DNA of 64,000 bases from Chthoniobacteraceae bacterium (GCA_947449735.1 CANFTB010000017.1:19694-83693); one strand, 5' to 3'; positions 38,703-48,700 are shown, numbered from the stretch's first letter. Notes: a model not told the origin generated them from the letters alone. Translations and numbers: made by a program.

Positions 38703-40064
38703 ATGAGCGAGTCCTCCCGCATTGAAGCAACCGCACGCAAGGTCGTCGCGCGTCTCCAGGAATCAGGACATGAAGCCTTGTACGCTGGGGGATGCGTTCG
38801 CGACCGCCTCCGAGGCGTCGTCCCGCACGACTACGACGTGGCTACGAGCGCGCGGCCCGAGGAGGTCCAGGCGCTGTTCCGCCGGACCGTTGCCGTGGGA
38901 ATCCAGTTCGGCGTCGTCCGCGTTCTCGAAGGCGATGTCGAGGTCGAGGTGGCGACCTTCCGCTCCGACGGCGCATATGCGGACGGCAGGCATCCGGAAT
39001 CCGTCCAATTTTCCAACGCGGAGGAGGATGCAAGGCGCCGCGACTTCACGGTCAACGGCCTCTTCTTCGACCCCATCCTCGGCGAGCTGCGTGATTACGT
39101 CGGCGGACGGACCGATCTCGAGGCCCGTGTTTTGCGTGCGATCGGCGACCCCGAGGAGCGTTTCGCAGAGGACCGTTTGCGGATGCTCCGGGCCATCCGC
39201 TTTGCCACAGTCCTCGGCTTCGAAATTGAGGAAGCCACGTGGAACGCCGTCTGCAAGCACGCTGCGGCTATTTCACAGGTGAGCGCGGAGCGCATTCGCG
39301 AGGAGTTGCTCAAGACACTGCACTCGCCCGACCGCGTCCGCGGTTGGGATCTGCTCGACCGCAGCGGCCTGCTGCGGCAAATCATCCCCGAGTTAGAGAA
39401 GCTCAAGGGCTGCGAGCAGCCTCCCCAGTTCCACCCGGAGGGCGATGTGTGGGTCCACACCCGGCTCATGCTGAGTTTGCTGCCCCCGGAAGTGTCCACT
39501 CCCCTGCTGCTCTCCGTCGTCTTTCACGACATCGCAAAGCCCGCCACCTACTCGCTTGACCCGGCCGAGGGCAGGATCCGCTTCAACGGCCACGAAAAGG
39601 TCGGCGCCGAAATGACAGAGTCCATCCTTTCCCGGCTCCGTCTTCCCCGCAAGGACATCGACGCCACCGTGGAGGCAGTCGCCAACCACATGGCGTTTAA
39701 AGACGTCCAGAAAATGCGGGTCTCGCGGCTGAAGCGTTTCCTCGCCCGGCCGACGATGCCGGACGAGCTCGTCCTCCACAAGGTCGACTGCGCGAGCAGC
39801 AACGGAGACATTTCGAACTACACCTTTCTCCTTGGCAAAATCGAAGAGTTCTCGAATGAGCCTCTGATTCCGCCCCCGCTCGTCACGGGGAAAGACCTGC
39901 TGGGAATGGGCATCAAAGCCGGACCCGTTTTCGCCGAACTTCTGGAGGAGGTCCAAAGCCGGCAGCTCGAAGGCGCGCTGACCACGCGGGAGGAAGCTCT
40001 GCATTGGCTGCAAAACCACCTCGCCCAAAGCGGCCTTATTCCACAATCAGATCACCGCGCATGA
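38703..40064 (+). CDS. cca: CCA tRNA nucleotidyltransferase
   Basis: A 453-residue class II nucleotidyltransferase with HD domain. The catalytic core is GGCVRDRLRG followed by DYDVAT, giving the DxD metal site. RRRDFTVNGLFFDP, the basic RFAEDRLRMLRAIRFA block and HDIAKPATYS (HD motif) follow. It adds or repairs the 3' CCA end of tRNAs; a poly(A) polymerase is possible from sequence alone, but the HD-containing form fits CCA enzyme. Its last 29 bases overlap the 3' end of the converging PVC dehydrogenase gene. Confidence 0.9.
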   Translation: MSESSRIEATARKVVARLQESGHEALYAGGCVRDRLRGVVPHDYDVATSARPEEVQALFRRTVAVGIQFGVVRVLEGDVEVEVATFRSDGAYADGRHPESVQFSNAEEDARRRDFTVNGLFFDPILGELRDYVGGRTDLEARVLRAIGDPEERFAEDRLRMLRAIRFATVLGFEIEEATWNAVCKHAAAISQVSAERIREELLKTLHSPDRVRGWDLLDRSGLLRQIIPELEKLKGCEQPPQFHPEGDVWVHTRLMLSLLPPEVSTPLLLSVVFHDIAKPATYSLDPAEGRIRFNGHEKVGAEMTESILSRLRLPRKDIDATVEAVANHMAFKDVQKMRVSRLKRFLARPTMPDELVLHKVDCASSNGDISNYTFLLGKIEEFSNEPLIPPPLVTGKDLLGMGIKAGPVFAELLEEVQSRQLEGALTTREEALHWLQNHLAQSGLIPQSDHRA

Positions 40065-43000
40065 TCCGCCAGTGCCCCGGGAAGGTGCAAAGGAACGCAT
40101 AGCGCCCGGGCGCTTTCGGCGCGGTGAAGGAAATCTCGCTGCGTCCTCCCGGGTTCACCAGGGGAGTCGCGCTCAGAACCGAGGGAGAGTCCGGCACAAA
40201 GTTTTTAGCCATGCCGTCCGCCTTAGTTGCCATGAGGTCGGCCATCTTTCCGACCTCCTCGTCGGCTCCCGCCGCCACCACGACAAGGTTGTGCTGCATC
40301 AAATCAGGGTTCTCAAAAATCAATCGAACAGGCTGCCCGGCCTTAGCCCGCAGCTCCCTCGGGGCGAACTGCATCAAGTTGGGCACGGCCTGCACGCGCA
40401 ATGCACCCTCGTCGGCAGCCTGCGCCTTTTTCCATTCGGAGGCGAAGGCCTGAAGGCCCGCACTGTCTCCGGCAAAGCGCACCCCTGCGAGGGGAGCGCC
40501 GGCGGTGTCGAAAATGTAAACAGGCGGAGGCGACGCCTTCTCCTTGAGCCTCCGGAAGTCGATAGAGATCACGTTCAGGCCCTTGACCAGTTCCACCTCT
40601 ACCTGCTGCAGCGAACTGAAAGGATTGTCGGCGCCAAAGACCTGCACCCCGTTCACCGTGATGTCCAGAAAGCTGTGTTTGAGGCTGATCAACGCCGTCT
40701 TGCGGTCATCCGCCTCGCAGAAGGTCCGGTAAGTCCGCACCTTCACACCACTGGCGTTTGCCTTTGCGAGATCGGCTGCCGAGGGAAAGGAGGACAACTC
40801 CACGCCTCCCGAAACGCCGCCGTCCAACCACTGCTCAACCCTTGTCGCGGGATTCACTGAAAGTACCGGGACCGAACGTCCGCGCTTTGTAATGGTGCCG
40901 GCCTTGAGATCTTTGAGCATCTTCTGCACCCCCTCCCCCTCGGGACCGACCGCGTTGATCACAGCATCGGCGGAAAACGCGCTGCCCGCATGCACATGCC
41001 CGTCCACCGCGGCGCCCGCTGGCTGGGACGGCGGATTCAATTCCATGGAGCGCAGGTGCGACACCGTGTTCAGAACGGCCATCCGCACACGCGGGTGCAC
41101 GTCCTTTCCCGCATCCACAAGAAAGCCCTGCGCATCCGGCATCTGCCGGCGCAAAAATCGCACGGCCAGGACCGCGGCTGAGCGCATGCGCGGGTCCGCG
41201 CTTTTCATAAGTCCCTGCATCAACTCGCCTCTTGCTAGACCCTTTGAAGCAAGCACCAAAACCGCCTCGAGCAACCCCTGCTCCGTTGACGGCTTCGTGC
41301 GGTCGAGGCCGCTCACCCAGGCATCAACAGCCGGAACCAGATCGACCGGCGCGATCTTCCGAAGCTGAATCCGCGCGTGCTCGCGAACCAGATCTTGCGG
41401 ATGCAGCAGGAGTTGCAGCAACTCGGGCAGCGGGGCTCCTTCAATGCGGGGCCAGTCGCGAACCACGGGCTTGTCCTTTGAAACCACTCTCCAGATTCGC
41501 CCGCGCGTATGGTTCCACTGCGGATCCCGCATCGGGTGCTGCGCGTGGCCGATGATGCGGCTCGCAAAATCAGAAACGTAGAGCGCCCCGTCCATTCCAA
41601 AGGCGGTGTCGACGGGGCGGAACGCGGAGTTCTGCGAACTGAGAAGGTCCAGCCTTTCGACGCCGACCATCGCCCCGGCTTCGACGTCCGCCGCTGCCAT
41701 CGAGACGATGTAACTGCCCAGGAGCGACGACGAGACCACTCCCTGCTGGTAGCGCTCGGGAAAGTTCGGGCTGGAAACAATGCTCAGCGAAGACCCTTTA
41801 GCGTAGTTCACAACCGTCCCATTTCCATAAGGATGAGCGACCCCGAGCGGCGTCCACGTCTGAGGGAGACCGTCAAGGACATGGCCGCCGCCAAACCGTT
41901 GGAAGATGCTTCCGAAGCGGTCGAAGGCCACCTTCCAAGGATTGGGTGTGAGGCCCTGCCACTCGAAGGAAACCCTGCCCGTGTTGATGTCGAGCCGGTA
42001 CGTGGTCGAGTCAATTCCGCGCACGACACCGTAGGGCGTCTCGAACTGCGAACGATGAAAAACACCGTCGCTGAAAATCACGTGCCCCAAGGGATCTGTC
42101 GCAATCATCCCCCCATGGTGCGAATCCGTCACGTCAACGCCCCGGAGCAGCTCCTCCCGCGTATCGGCGCGCCCGTCCCCGTCGGTGTCGTTGAAAAGCA
42201 ACAGTCGGGGCTGCGCGGACACGATCACGCCGCGCTCGTGAAAGGCCACCCCGTCCAGGGCGTCAAAGCCGCCGGCGAATGTCGTGCAGCGGTCCGCCTT
42301 CCCGTCCCTGTCGGTGTCCTCGAGAATCAGGATTCTGTCGTCCGGTTTTTCGCCGGGAACGGTATGGGGAAAAGAAGGCATCGTCACCACCCAGAGGCGC
42401 CCCCGCGCGTCAAAGGAGATCTGCACGGGGTTTTTGAGCTCGGGAAAGTCAGCCTCCGATGCAAACAGATTCAGACTGTAACCCTCAGCCACCGTGAGGT
42501 CTTTGATCTGCTCCGTCGGGTCCTTCAAAACCCCGCCGCTGAAACGGTCCGGCACGCTTTTTCCCTCCGGAAGAGGAGGCAGGGAGGGGGCAGGATAATC
42601 GGCAAAACCTTTCGATGCATCGCGCACCAGCGCGTGAATCAACTCGTCCGACTGGGTGATCAGCTGGTGGATGCGGGGGATTTCGGCGGCGTACTCCTCG
42701 GGCCGTTTGCGGACTCCGTAGTACACAACTCCGTTTTTGGGACGCACCACGTCGGCAACGTACCCGGCCTTTTGGGCCGCCGCTTTCGCGACCTCCGAGA
42801 TGCGTTCGGCCGGGAGCACCTCCACCGCCTCCCTGCCAAGCAATCCCTCGGCCACGAGCTTCGCGATTGCCCTGGTCCCCTTCTCGTTCAAATGCATGCC
42901 CTGCGAGGTCAGCGGCTCGCTGCTTTTCGCATAAGCCAGCCCGCTCGCCGTGAACAAGTCGAGAAACTGAACGCCGTGCCGGCCCGCAACTTCCTTGATC

Positions 43001-43494
43001 ACGTCCGAATAAGCCTGAATGTCCCGGTTTCGAGCCGCCGCGTCCACGGCACCCCCGGATTGGGAAGCCACCGGCCCCAGAAGCACGACCCTGGCATTGG
43101 GATGCAAACTGCGGATCTCCCTGAGGTAGACCTCCCAGTCCTTGCGAAACTCGGCGAGTCCCGCGGCTCCGTGAAAAGACTCGTTGTTCCCAAAACCGAT
43201 GACCACCGTGTCCGCCGGCCATTCGGCCAGAAGGCCCTTCATGTGCTCTACGTACCCCTCGGGACGGAGACGATACCCCACCTCATCCCCGGTCCACGCA
43301 AGGCTGCGCACCTTCAAAACAGACTTCGGCTGTGCGAGTTGCAGGCAGGCTTCCAGGTCCCCTCCCTCTAGCAACCGCTCCACCAAACCACCCCCGTAAA
43401 ATAAAATGCCTGACCCGGAGCTCTCGGCAGCGAAGGCGGTTCCAGCTGAACAAAAAAGAGCGACGCCGAGGCGGGCAAGGAGTTTTGAATTCAT
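40036..43494 (-). CDS. PVC dehydrogenase fusion: SGNH-like, propeller, HEAT, C-terminal cupredoxin
   Basis: A 1152-residue exported protein (signal LARLGVALFCSAGTAFAA). Order: SGNH-hydrolase-like domain (about 25-230) whose block I is YGGGLVERL, so the nucleophile serine is replaced by Gly36, while GFGNNESF and the MHLNEKG histidine persist. Then a PVC-type membrane-bound dehydrogenase propeller (GYSLNLFASE, FDARGRLWVVTMPSFPH, DTDGDGRADT), HEAT-like repeats, a galactose-binding-like part, and a blue-copper domain at the C-terminus with MQHN, LCTFPGHW and M as copper ligands. No CxxCH haem motif is present, unlike most relatives, which carry cytochrome c. The start at 43494 gives a signal peptide; a 72-codon extension is non-coding. 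Confidence 0.85.
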   Translation of the reverse strand: MNSKLLARLGVALFCSAGTAFAAESSGSGILFYGGGLVERLLEGGDLEACLQLAQPKSVLKVRSLAWTGDEVGYRLRPEGYVEHMKGLLAEWPADTVVIGFGNNESFHGAAGLAEFRKDWEVYLREIRSLHPNARVVLLGPVASQSGGAVDAAARNRDIQAYSDVIKEVAGRHGVQFLDLFTASGLAYAKSSEPLTSQGMHLNEKGTRAIAKLVAEGLLGREAVEVLPAERISEVAKAAAQKAGYVADVVRPKNGVVYYGVRKRPEEYAAEIPRIHQLITQSDELIHALVRDASKGFADYPAPSLPPLPEGKSVPDRFSGGVLKDPTEQIKDLTVAEGYSLNLFASEADFPELKNPVQISFDARGRLWVVTMPSFPHTVPGEKPDDRILILEDTDRDGKADRCTTFAGGFDALDGVAFHERGVIVSAQPRLLLFNDTDGDGRADTREELLRGVDVTDSHHGGMIATDPLGHVIFSDGVFHRSQFETPYGVVRGIDSTTYRLDINTGRVSFEWQGLTPNPWKVAFDRFGSIFQRFGGGHVLDGLPQTWTPLGVAHPYGNGTVVNYAKGSSLSIVSSPNFPERYQQGVVSSSLLGSYIVSMAAADVEAGAMVGVERLDLLSSQNSAFRPVDTAFGMDGALYVSDFASRIIGHAQHPMRDPQWNHTRGRIWRVVSKDKPVVRDWPRIEGAPLPELLQLLLHPQDLVREHARIQLRKIAPVDLVPAVDAWVSGLDRTKPSTEQGLLEAVLVLASKGLARGELMQGLMKSADPRMRSAAVLAVRFLRRQMPDAQGFLVDAGKDVHPRVRMAVLNTVSHLRSMELNPPSQPAGAAVDGHVHAGSAFSADAVINAVGPEGEGVQKMLKDLKAGTITKRGRSVPVLSVNPATRVEQWLDGGVSGGVELSSFPSAADLAKANASGVKVRTYRTFCEADDRKTALISLKHSFLDITVNGVQVFGADNPFSSLQQVEVELVKGLNVISIDFRRLKEKASPPPVYIFDTAGAPLAGVRFAGDSAGLQAFASEWKKAQAADEGALRVQAVPNLMQFAPRELRAKAGQPVRLIFENPDLMQHNLVVVAAGADEEVGKMADLMATKADGMAKNFVPDSPSVLSATPLVNPGGRSEISFTAPKAPGRYAFLCTFPGHWRIMRGDLIVE

Positions 43495-43711
43495 GTGATT
43501 CGGGTAACTGTCTGAAGGGGGCCAATCACGCCGAGGCAGGAGAGACCCTGCCTTGCGACAATGCCATGAGCCCAAGACAACCCCGAAGGACGACAAATCC
43601 AAGGAGCAAATCCACGCCAACGGCTCAGAAAGAAGAGACACCGCCTGCAGGCACCGGCTCATCGTCCCGTCCGCGAACGCCCGCCGCGACGCCGGGACTC
43701 GCGAACACAAC

Positions 43712-45253
43712 CTACTCGATGTACTGGGGCGCCCAGAGGCCGCTCTTCACCTCGGGCATCTTCCCAGACTTGGGCAGACTGGAGGCGACAGCCGATTGCA
43801 ACTGACCCGAAAGCATTGCCACGGTCCCCTGATGCTCCTGCTTCTCCGCGAGGTTGTTGATCTCCTTCGGATCGTTGTCGTGATCGTACAACTCCCTGCC
43901 CTTGCGTCCCTCGTCCCACTCCGTGTACCGCCACTTGGCCGTACGCAGGCTGTAGCCGAAAAACATCTTCCCCTCCGAACCCACGTCGCTGCGCGCGCTT
44001 GCGCGCCCCCAGTTGCCAGCCCCCCGGGCCACCTGGGTGAGCGCCCAGCCCCGCCCCTCCTTGGAAGGATCCTTGAGCATCGGCACGAGGCTCTGCCCCT
44101 GCACATTGTCGGGAACCGGCACGCCGCACAGCTCGCCGAGCGTCGGCAGCAAATCCACCAAACTCACGGGCGAGGCCGCCTGAACACCCTTCTTCATCCC
44201 CGGCGCGACCACCAGTAACGGCACGCGGGCGCTCTCCTCAAACAAACTCATCTTCTGCCAGAGCCCGTGCTCGCCAAGATGATAGCCGTGGTCGCTCGTG
44301 AACACGATGACCGTGTTTTCCGAAAGCCCGAGCCGGTCCAGCGACTCAATGACGCGCCCCAGTTGGGCATCCATAAACGAAATGCTGGCGTAGTAGGCCT
44401 GGACGGCCTTGCGGCGCAGCTCGTCCGTCAGCTTCTCCTGCTCCTTTTTGTGGCTTCCGAGGGCCGGAGCCGGAATATCCGCCTGGTCCTCGGCAACCCC
44501 GGTCACCAAAGGCATTTCAGCCTCGGGATACTTTTGAAAATAGCCGTTCGGAGAAACGTAAGGGGTGTGCGGACGGAAAAAACCAACCCCCAGAAAGAAG
44601 GGCCTCGAACGATCCTTCGCACAGCGCTCCAGAACCCATTCGGCGTCGGATGCATGCAGGCCGTCCGTGTGCAACCGGTCATCCTTCGGAGAGGCGTACC
44701 AGCTCAGCGTTCCGCCGAACTGTCCGGGCGTGAGGGAGAAAATCTGCGACTCCTCCTCCGTTCGGTCCACCCCTGCAGGGTTCAACTGGATTTCCCAGGA
44801 GGCCGGATCGTCGTGCCCCACGGTGCCAATCGATTTGGGAACACCGTAGTGGTACATCTTTCCAATCCGCACGGCGAGATAGCCTTTCTGCCGGAAAAGC
44901 TGCGGCATCGAGGGCTGCTCGGGGATCGACTGCCGGAAGATCTGGGCGTTTGCGATGATCCCGGTGCTGTTCGGATAAAGCCCTGTCAGAAAGGAGTTCC
45001 GGCTCGGACCGCACAACGGGAAGGCGCAGTAGGCGCGGTTGAAAAGCACCCCGCGCCGGGCGAGGCGGTCGAGATTCGGAGTCTTGACCTGCGGATCGCC
45101 GTAGCAGCCGAGGCGCGTGTTTAAATCATCCGAAACGATGAAGAGGACATTTTTGGGCGCATCGGAAGCCGCGTGGAGAAGGGAAGGTACAAAGGAAGCG
45201 GCAAGAGCGATGGCGCCCGCAAGCAGACGGAGTGAAAATTGGCGAAGCTTCAT
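43712..45253 (-). CDS. Sulfatase (type I, iduronate-sulfatase-like)
   Basis: A 513-residue exported sulfatase (signal LRLLAGAIALAASFVPSLLHAA). The modification motif is CxPSR within FPLCGPSRNSFLTGLYP, so the cysteine must be converted to formylglycine by a separate enzyme. Metal ligands appear in FIVSDDLNTRLGCYG and TSDHGYHLGEHGLW. Such enzymes remove sulfate esters from glycans. The frame is open upstream to 45304; ATG 45253 gives the signal peptide. It is upstream of and in the same direction as the PVC dehydrogenase gene. Confidence 0.93.
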   Translation of the reverse strand: MKLRQFSLRLLAGAIALAASFVPSLLHAASDAPKNVLFIVSDDLNTRLGCYGDPQVKTPNLDRLARRGVLFNRAYCAFPLCGPSRNSFLTGLYPNSTGIIANAQIFRQSIPEQPSMPQLFRQKGYLAVRIGKMYHYGVPKSIGTVGHDDPASWEIQLNPAGVDRTEEESQIFSLTPGQFGGTLSWYASPKDDRLHTDGLHASDAEWVLERCAKDRSRPFFLGVGFFRPHTPYVSPNGYFQKYPEAEMPLVTGVAEDQADIPAPALGSHKKEQEKLTDELRRKAVQAYYASISFMDAQLGRVIESLDRLGLSENTVIVFTSDHGYHLGEHGLWQKMSLFEESARVPLLVVAPGMKKGVQAASPVSLVDLLPTLGELCGVPVPDNVQGQSLVPMLKDPSKEGRGWALTQVARGAGNWGRASARSDVGSEGKMFFGYSLRTAKWRYTEWDEGRKGRELYDHDNDPKEINNLAEKQEHQGTVAMLSGQLQSAVASSLPKSGKMPEVKSGLWAPQYIE

Positions 45254-45357
45254 GGAGGTGGCGGGCAGAGGGTTGTACTCAATTTGAGCCCATCTCTCAA
45301 ACACCGCAGACGCTCCAAGGACGCAAAAAATCTTCAGGTAAAACTACCCGTCCTTCC

Positions 45358-45399
45358 AAAAAGGACAGGGAGCGCTTGCCCCCCGGCTTGCGCTCCCTG
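45358..45399 (-). terminator. Terminator after the di-haem oxidoreductase gene
   Basis: A 10-bp perfect stem (CAGGGAGCGC and its complement, 45366-45375 and 45390-45399) with a 14-base loop. Read on the minus strand it is followed by TCCTTTTT. It lies about 30 bases after the stop codon of the di-haem gene. Confidence 0.82.
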
Positions 45400-45429
45400 C
45401 TTCTCAAAGTCCAATCCGGAATGGCGGAC

Positions 45430-46704
45430 TTACAGAGAGTTTAAAAACGCCATCAAGGCCTGGCGCTTGGCTGCGGGAAGCTTTGCATACCGTTCGCGGG
45501 CAGCCTTGGCCTCGCCATCGTGTTCAAGCACAGCCATGTCTAAAGTGCCCGCCCGCCCGTCATGTAGGTACCTGTTCCGCAGGCGGATCCCCCAGAGGGG
45601 CGCCGTGCGCATCTCCTTGCCCGTCGCAGGGGGCTGGGCGATCCCGTCCCCAAGGCGCCCCATGTCGTGCAAGAGCAAGTCCGAGTAAGCCGCTGCGGGC
45701 TTGTTAGACAGAGCATCAATGCGGCTCACGCCGGTCGTCATCGAGGGCACGTGGCAAACCACACACCCCAAGTCCTTGAACAGCGCCTCTCCGGAGGCAA
45801 TCGACGCATTCGAGGGAAGCCGGGGCACCGCAGCCAGCAAGCGCATGAAGTCCGCGGCAAGGTTCAAGTCTGACTTCTCCGCACCAACCGCCAGTGCGTC
45901 CTCAGGATCAAGCACCTTGTCCGCCTTCGCAAGGAGGGCCTTGTTTCCGTTCGGTGCATTCTCCTCGGGGAAATAGCGACTGGTCACCCCCATCTCATTC
46001 AGATACGCGTCCGCAGCGAAACCGTCGAGCGTTGCATGCTGAGCCTTCCAGCCGAAGCGCCCCACCCGGGTCTCCCCGCTCACGGGGTCCTTCACCATGG
46101 CTGCGCGGCCTTTGACTCCGTCCGGCTTCGCAGCTGCGGCGTACGCAGAGATCACAGCGTCCGGGATCGCCTCCAGCAGTCCGGCACCGAAAAGTGGAGT
46201 GGTCATCCGCCGGGCAACCACGTTCGCCTCCCGTGGAACGATTTCCAAATATTCCGGTGCGATCGCACGCCTCTGGAGCAGCGGTCCCCCCAACCCAACC
46301 AGCGGATCAAACACCCCGTTTGTCACGCGGCCGAATCTGGTCACCAAGGTGTTGCTGGCGCCGCCAGCGCCGCCCTGAAAGTGGCAGGCCACGCAGGAAA
46401 CATCGTTGAAAATGGGCCCGAGCCCTCCGGCAACATCCTCGACGTTCAGAAACTCCACTTTACCTGCTGCAAAATCGGAAACCTCGGCGGCATTCAAGCC
46501 TGCCAGTGAAACCCCAAACCGGCCGGCATCCGCCACGGCCCTGCCCGGGGGCTGCGGAGGTGGCGGGAGGGGAGGAGTAACCTTCGCCGGCGGAGGCGGG
46601 GCAACTGGAGCGGGGATCGGAGCCGGAGCGGGCACAGCGCCTGCGGCAAGCAGAGCTGAGGGAACCATCATGACTGCTGTCAGGAGAGATGCTGCGGTTT
46701 TCAT
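45430..46704 (-). CDS. Di-haem oxidoreductase (DUF1111 family)
   Basis: A 424-residue exported protein with signal peptide (SLLTAVMMVPSALLAAGA) and a Pro-rich linker (PPPPAKVTPPLPPPPQPPG). Two CxxCH haem-c motifs are seen, VSCVACHFQGG and LGCVVCHVPSM. The blocks MGRLGDGIAQPPATGKEMR and LWGIRLRNRYLHDGRAGT are typical of the DUF1111/di-haem thiol-oxidoreductase family, related to bacterial cytochrome c peroxidases. Methionine or histidine axial ligands cannot be assigned here. The function is likely periplasmic electron transfer; no partner is obvious. It probably depends on cytochrome c maturation genes elsewhere. Confidence 0.88.
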   Translation of the reverse strand: MKTAASLLTAVMMVPSALLAAGAVPAPAPIPAPVAPPPPAKVTPPLPPPPQPPGRAVADAGRFGVSLAGLNAAEVSDFAAGKVEFLNVEDVAGGLGPIFNDVSCVACHFQGGAGGASNTLVTRFGRVTNGVFDPLVGLGGPLLQRRAIAPEYLEIVPREANVVARRMTTPLFGAGLLEAIPDAVISAYAAAAKPDGVKGRAAMVKDPVSGETRVGRFGWKAQHATLDGFAADAYLNEMGVTSRYFPEENAPNGNKALLAKADKVLDPEDALAVGAEKSDLNLAADFMRLLAAVPRLPSNASIASGEALFKDLGCVVCHVPSMTTGVSRIDALSNKPAAAYSDLLLHDMGRLGDGIAQPPATGKEMRTAPLWGIRLRNRYLHDGRAGTLDMAVLEHDGEAKAARERYAKLPAAKRQALMAFLNSL

Positions 46705-46957
46705 GTTTTTTGTTTGCTGGGGTGGTCTCCTGGTTTGGAAACCGTTGGGCTAGATTCCACCCCATCCTTGTAAAGACCATGTTTCAGACAACGCTCAGAA
46801 ATGTAATGCTTGTGTAAATGTTGGATCCAGCTGGCCCAAGCCCGAAGGATGAAATCCACAAGATAAACGCAAGCACCTCCTAAAAAGGGCACTACACACG
46901 ATTACAGACCCCCCCTTTCCCCGGGGGATCCCACTGAGTCAGCCAAACCCCGGCCGT

Positions 46958-47413
46958 CTAGTCCAAAAGCGCGGTCCCGGGGTAGAAATAAGCCAGCTTC
47001 CACTCCACTCCGACCTTCCTCCACGCCAACCGAGGCCCCTTGTAAGTTTCACGAAGGCACTCTTTTGGAGCGACAATCAGGCTCTCCCTCCGCACAGGCG
47101 CTGCCTTGAGAAGCGTCCCGAAATCCGTCCACAACTTGTGGCGGCTCCAAAAATCATAGGGCTCCTCGTCCAAGGGAGCGGTGTCCTCCCTCCACGTAAA
47201 ATCGGGAGCGAGAAGCGGTTGAATCACCGACTGGTCTCTGGTGATCGCAGCCTCCATGAGCCTCACCCTCGCCGCCTCAAGATCCTTGCCGTCCTTGCCC
47301 GAGGGAAACGAGGCGCACCCCGCCAGCAGAAGCCCCGCAAAAAGGACTGCGGCGACTCCAATGCGGTGTGGGACACCCGCTACGCTAAGGTTCTTAAAAA
47401 ACTTTGTTTGCAT
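46958..47413 (-). CDS. Small lipoprotein with NTF2/SnoaL-like domain
   Basis: A 151-residue predicted lipoprotein: the leader VAAVLFAGLLLAGC ends in a lipobox LAGC. The mature part has the helix-strand order of NTF2-like/SnoaL domains, AARVRLMEAAITRDQSVIQ then LLAPDFTWRE and VEWKLAYFYPGT. It starts 6 bases after proA stops, so it is probably part of the proB-proA operon, an unusual partner. No function is known. Downstream to the next gene (46705-46957) nothing else is recognised. Confidence 0.72.
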   Translation of the reverse strand: MQTKFFKNLSVAGVPHRIGVAAVLFAGLLLAGCASFPSGKDGKDLEAARVRLMEAAITRDQSVIQPLLAPDFTWREDTAPLDEEPYDFWSRHKLWTDFGTLLKAAPVRRESLIVAPKECLRETYKGPRLAWRKVGVEWKLAYFYPGTALLD

Positions 47414-47419
47414 GCTCCT

Positions 47420-48700
47420 TTACTCTCGGATTTGGCCAGTGCCCCTAAGTTGATACTTGTAAGTCGTCAGTTCTTCCAGCGCCATCGGACCCCGCGCATG
47501 CAGTTTGTCAGTGGAGATCCCAATTTCCGCCCCGAACCCAAACTCGCCCCCGTCCGTGAAACGGGTGGACGCGTTCCAGTAGACGGTTGCTGAGTCAACC
47601 TCTTGCAAAAATCTTTCGGCAAGCACCTTATCTTCCGTGATAATCCCGTCACTGTGCCTCGAGCCGTGCTCCTCGATGTGGTCCAAAGCCTCCTCCAGAC
47701 ATCCCACCGCCTTCACTGCCAAAATCATGTCCAAAAATTCCGTCCGGAAGTCCTCCTCGACCGCCGCCGCCAGTTTCCCCTCTGGGCCGCACACTTTGGC
47801 TGCGGCCTCCAGGACCTCGCCGTCACACCTCAGCTCCACCCCCCTGTGCAGGAGGGCACGGCCGGTTTTCTCCAGAAAAGCGGGCAGCACATCCCTGTGA
47901 ACCAGGACTGTTTCAACAGCGTTGCACACCCCGGGCCTCTGGCACTTGGCGTTCAAAACGATCGCTTCCGCCATGTTCTGGTCCGCCGTCCGGTCCACAT
48001 AAAGCGCGCAAATCCCGTCGTAATGCTTGATGACCGGCATCCGCGCCTGACGCACCACCGTCTCGATGAGCCCCTTCCCCCCCCGCGGCACGATCACATC
48101 CAAGTACCTGTCCATCGCGCACAATAGGGCCACAGCATCGCGGTCAGTCACCGGAACCAGCTGTATCGAATCAGCCGGCAAACCGGCCGAGGACAGCCCT
48201 TTGGAAAGGGCAGCGGCGATCGCCACGTTGGAGCGTATAGACTCCGAGCCTCCCCGCAAAATGGTCGCGTTCCCGGTCTTCAAGCAAAGGACTGCCGCGT
48301 CGCTGGTTACGTTCGGACGGGATTCGTAAATGATCCCGACCACGCCGATCGGAACGCGAACTTTGCTGATTTCCAGACCGTTCGGGCGGGTCCAGCAGCG
48401 CATCACCTCCCCCACAGGATCGGGCAGGGCGGCCACCTCGCTCACACCCCGGGCCATCGCCGCAACCCGCGAGGGGCTCAGCGTCAAGCGCTCCAGCATC
48501 GCGCCGGAAATCCCCTTCTGCCGGGCGGCGGCGAGGTCAGCCGCGTTGGCCTCCAATATCTCCCCCTCCGCAGCGAGAATCGCGTCGGCCATCGCCAGAA
48601 CCCCCGCGTTGCGCTGTTCCGTGGACGCACGGGCAAGAACCCTCGAGGCCGCGCGCGCGCGCCGGCCGAAATCCATGATCAACTCGGGTAAACCATTCAT
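47420..48700 (-). CDS. proA: Gamma-glutamyl phosphate reductase
   Basis: A 426-residue ProA, NADPH-dependent, that makes glutamate semialdehyde in proline synthesis. The aldehyde dehydrogenase fold is visible with VGVIYESRPNVTSDAAVLCL, GGSESIRSNVAIA, the catalytic-cysteine region NAKCQRPGVCNAVETVLV, and GFGAEIGISTDKLHARGPM at the C-terminus. Its start overlaps the stop of proB by 4 bases (ATGA), which implies coupling. Confidence 0.96.
   Translation of the reverse strand: MNGLPELIMDFGRRARAASRVLARASTEQRNAGVLAMADAILAAEGEILEANAADLAAARQKGISGAMLERLTLSPSRVAAMARGVSEVAALPDPVGEVMRCWTRPNGLEISKVRVPIGVVGIIYESRPNVTSDAAVLCLKTGNATILRGGSESIRSNVAIAAALSKGLSSAGLPADSIQLVPVTDRDAVALLCAMDRYLDVIVPRGGKGLIETVVRQARMPVIKHYDGICALYVDRTADQNMAEAIVLNAKCQRPGVCNAVETVLVHRDVLPAFLEKTGRALLHRGVELRCDGEVLEAAAKVCGPEGKLAAAVEEDFRTEFLDMILAVKAVGCLEEALDHIEEHGSRHSDGIITEDKVLAERFLQEVDSATVYWNASTRFTDGGEFGFGAEIGISTDKLHARGPMALEELTTYKYQLRGTGQIRE

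Noticed and set aside
41509..43371. Long open frame (620 codons) opposite the PVC dehydrogenase
   Set aside because: Antisense shadow of a gene with clear domains; no start signal or domain.
43495..43711. Small gene between the PVC dehydrogenase and the sulfatase
   Set aside because: A plus-strand frame beginning near 43565 is Pro/Ser/Thr/Arg-rich and runs into the antisense of the sulfatase; no ribosome site or domain.
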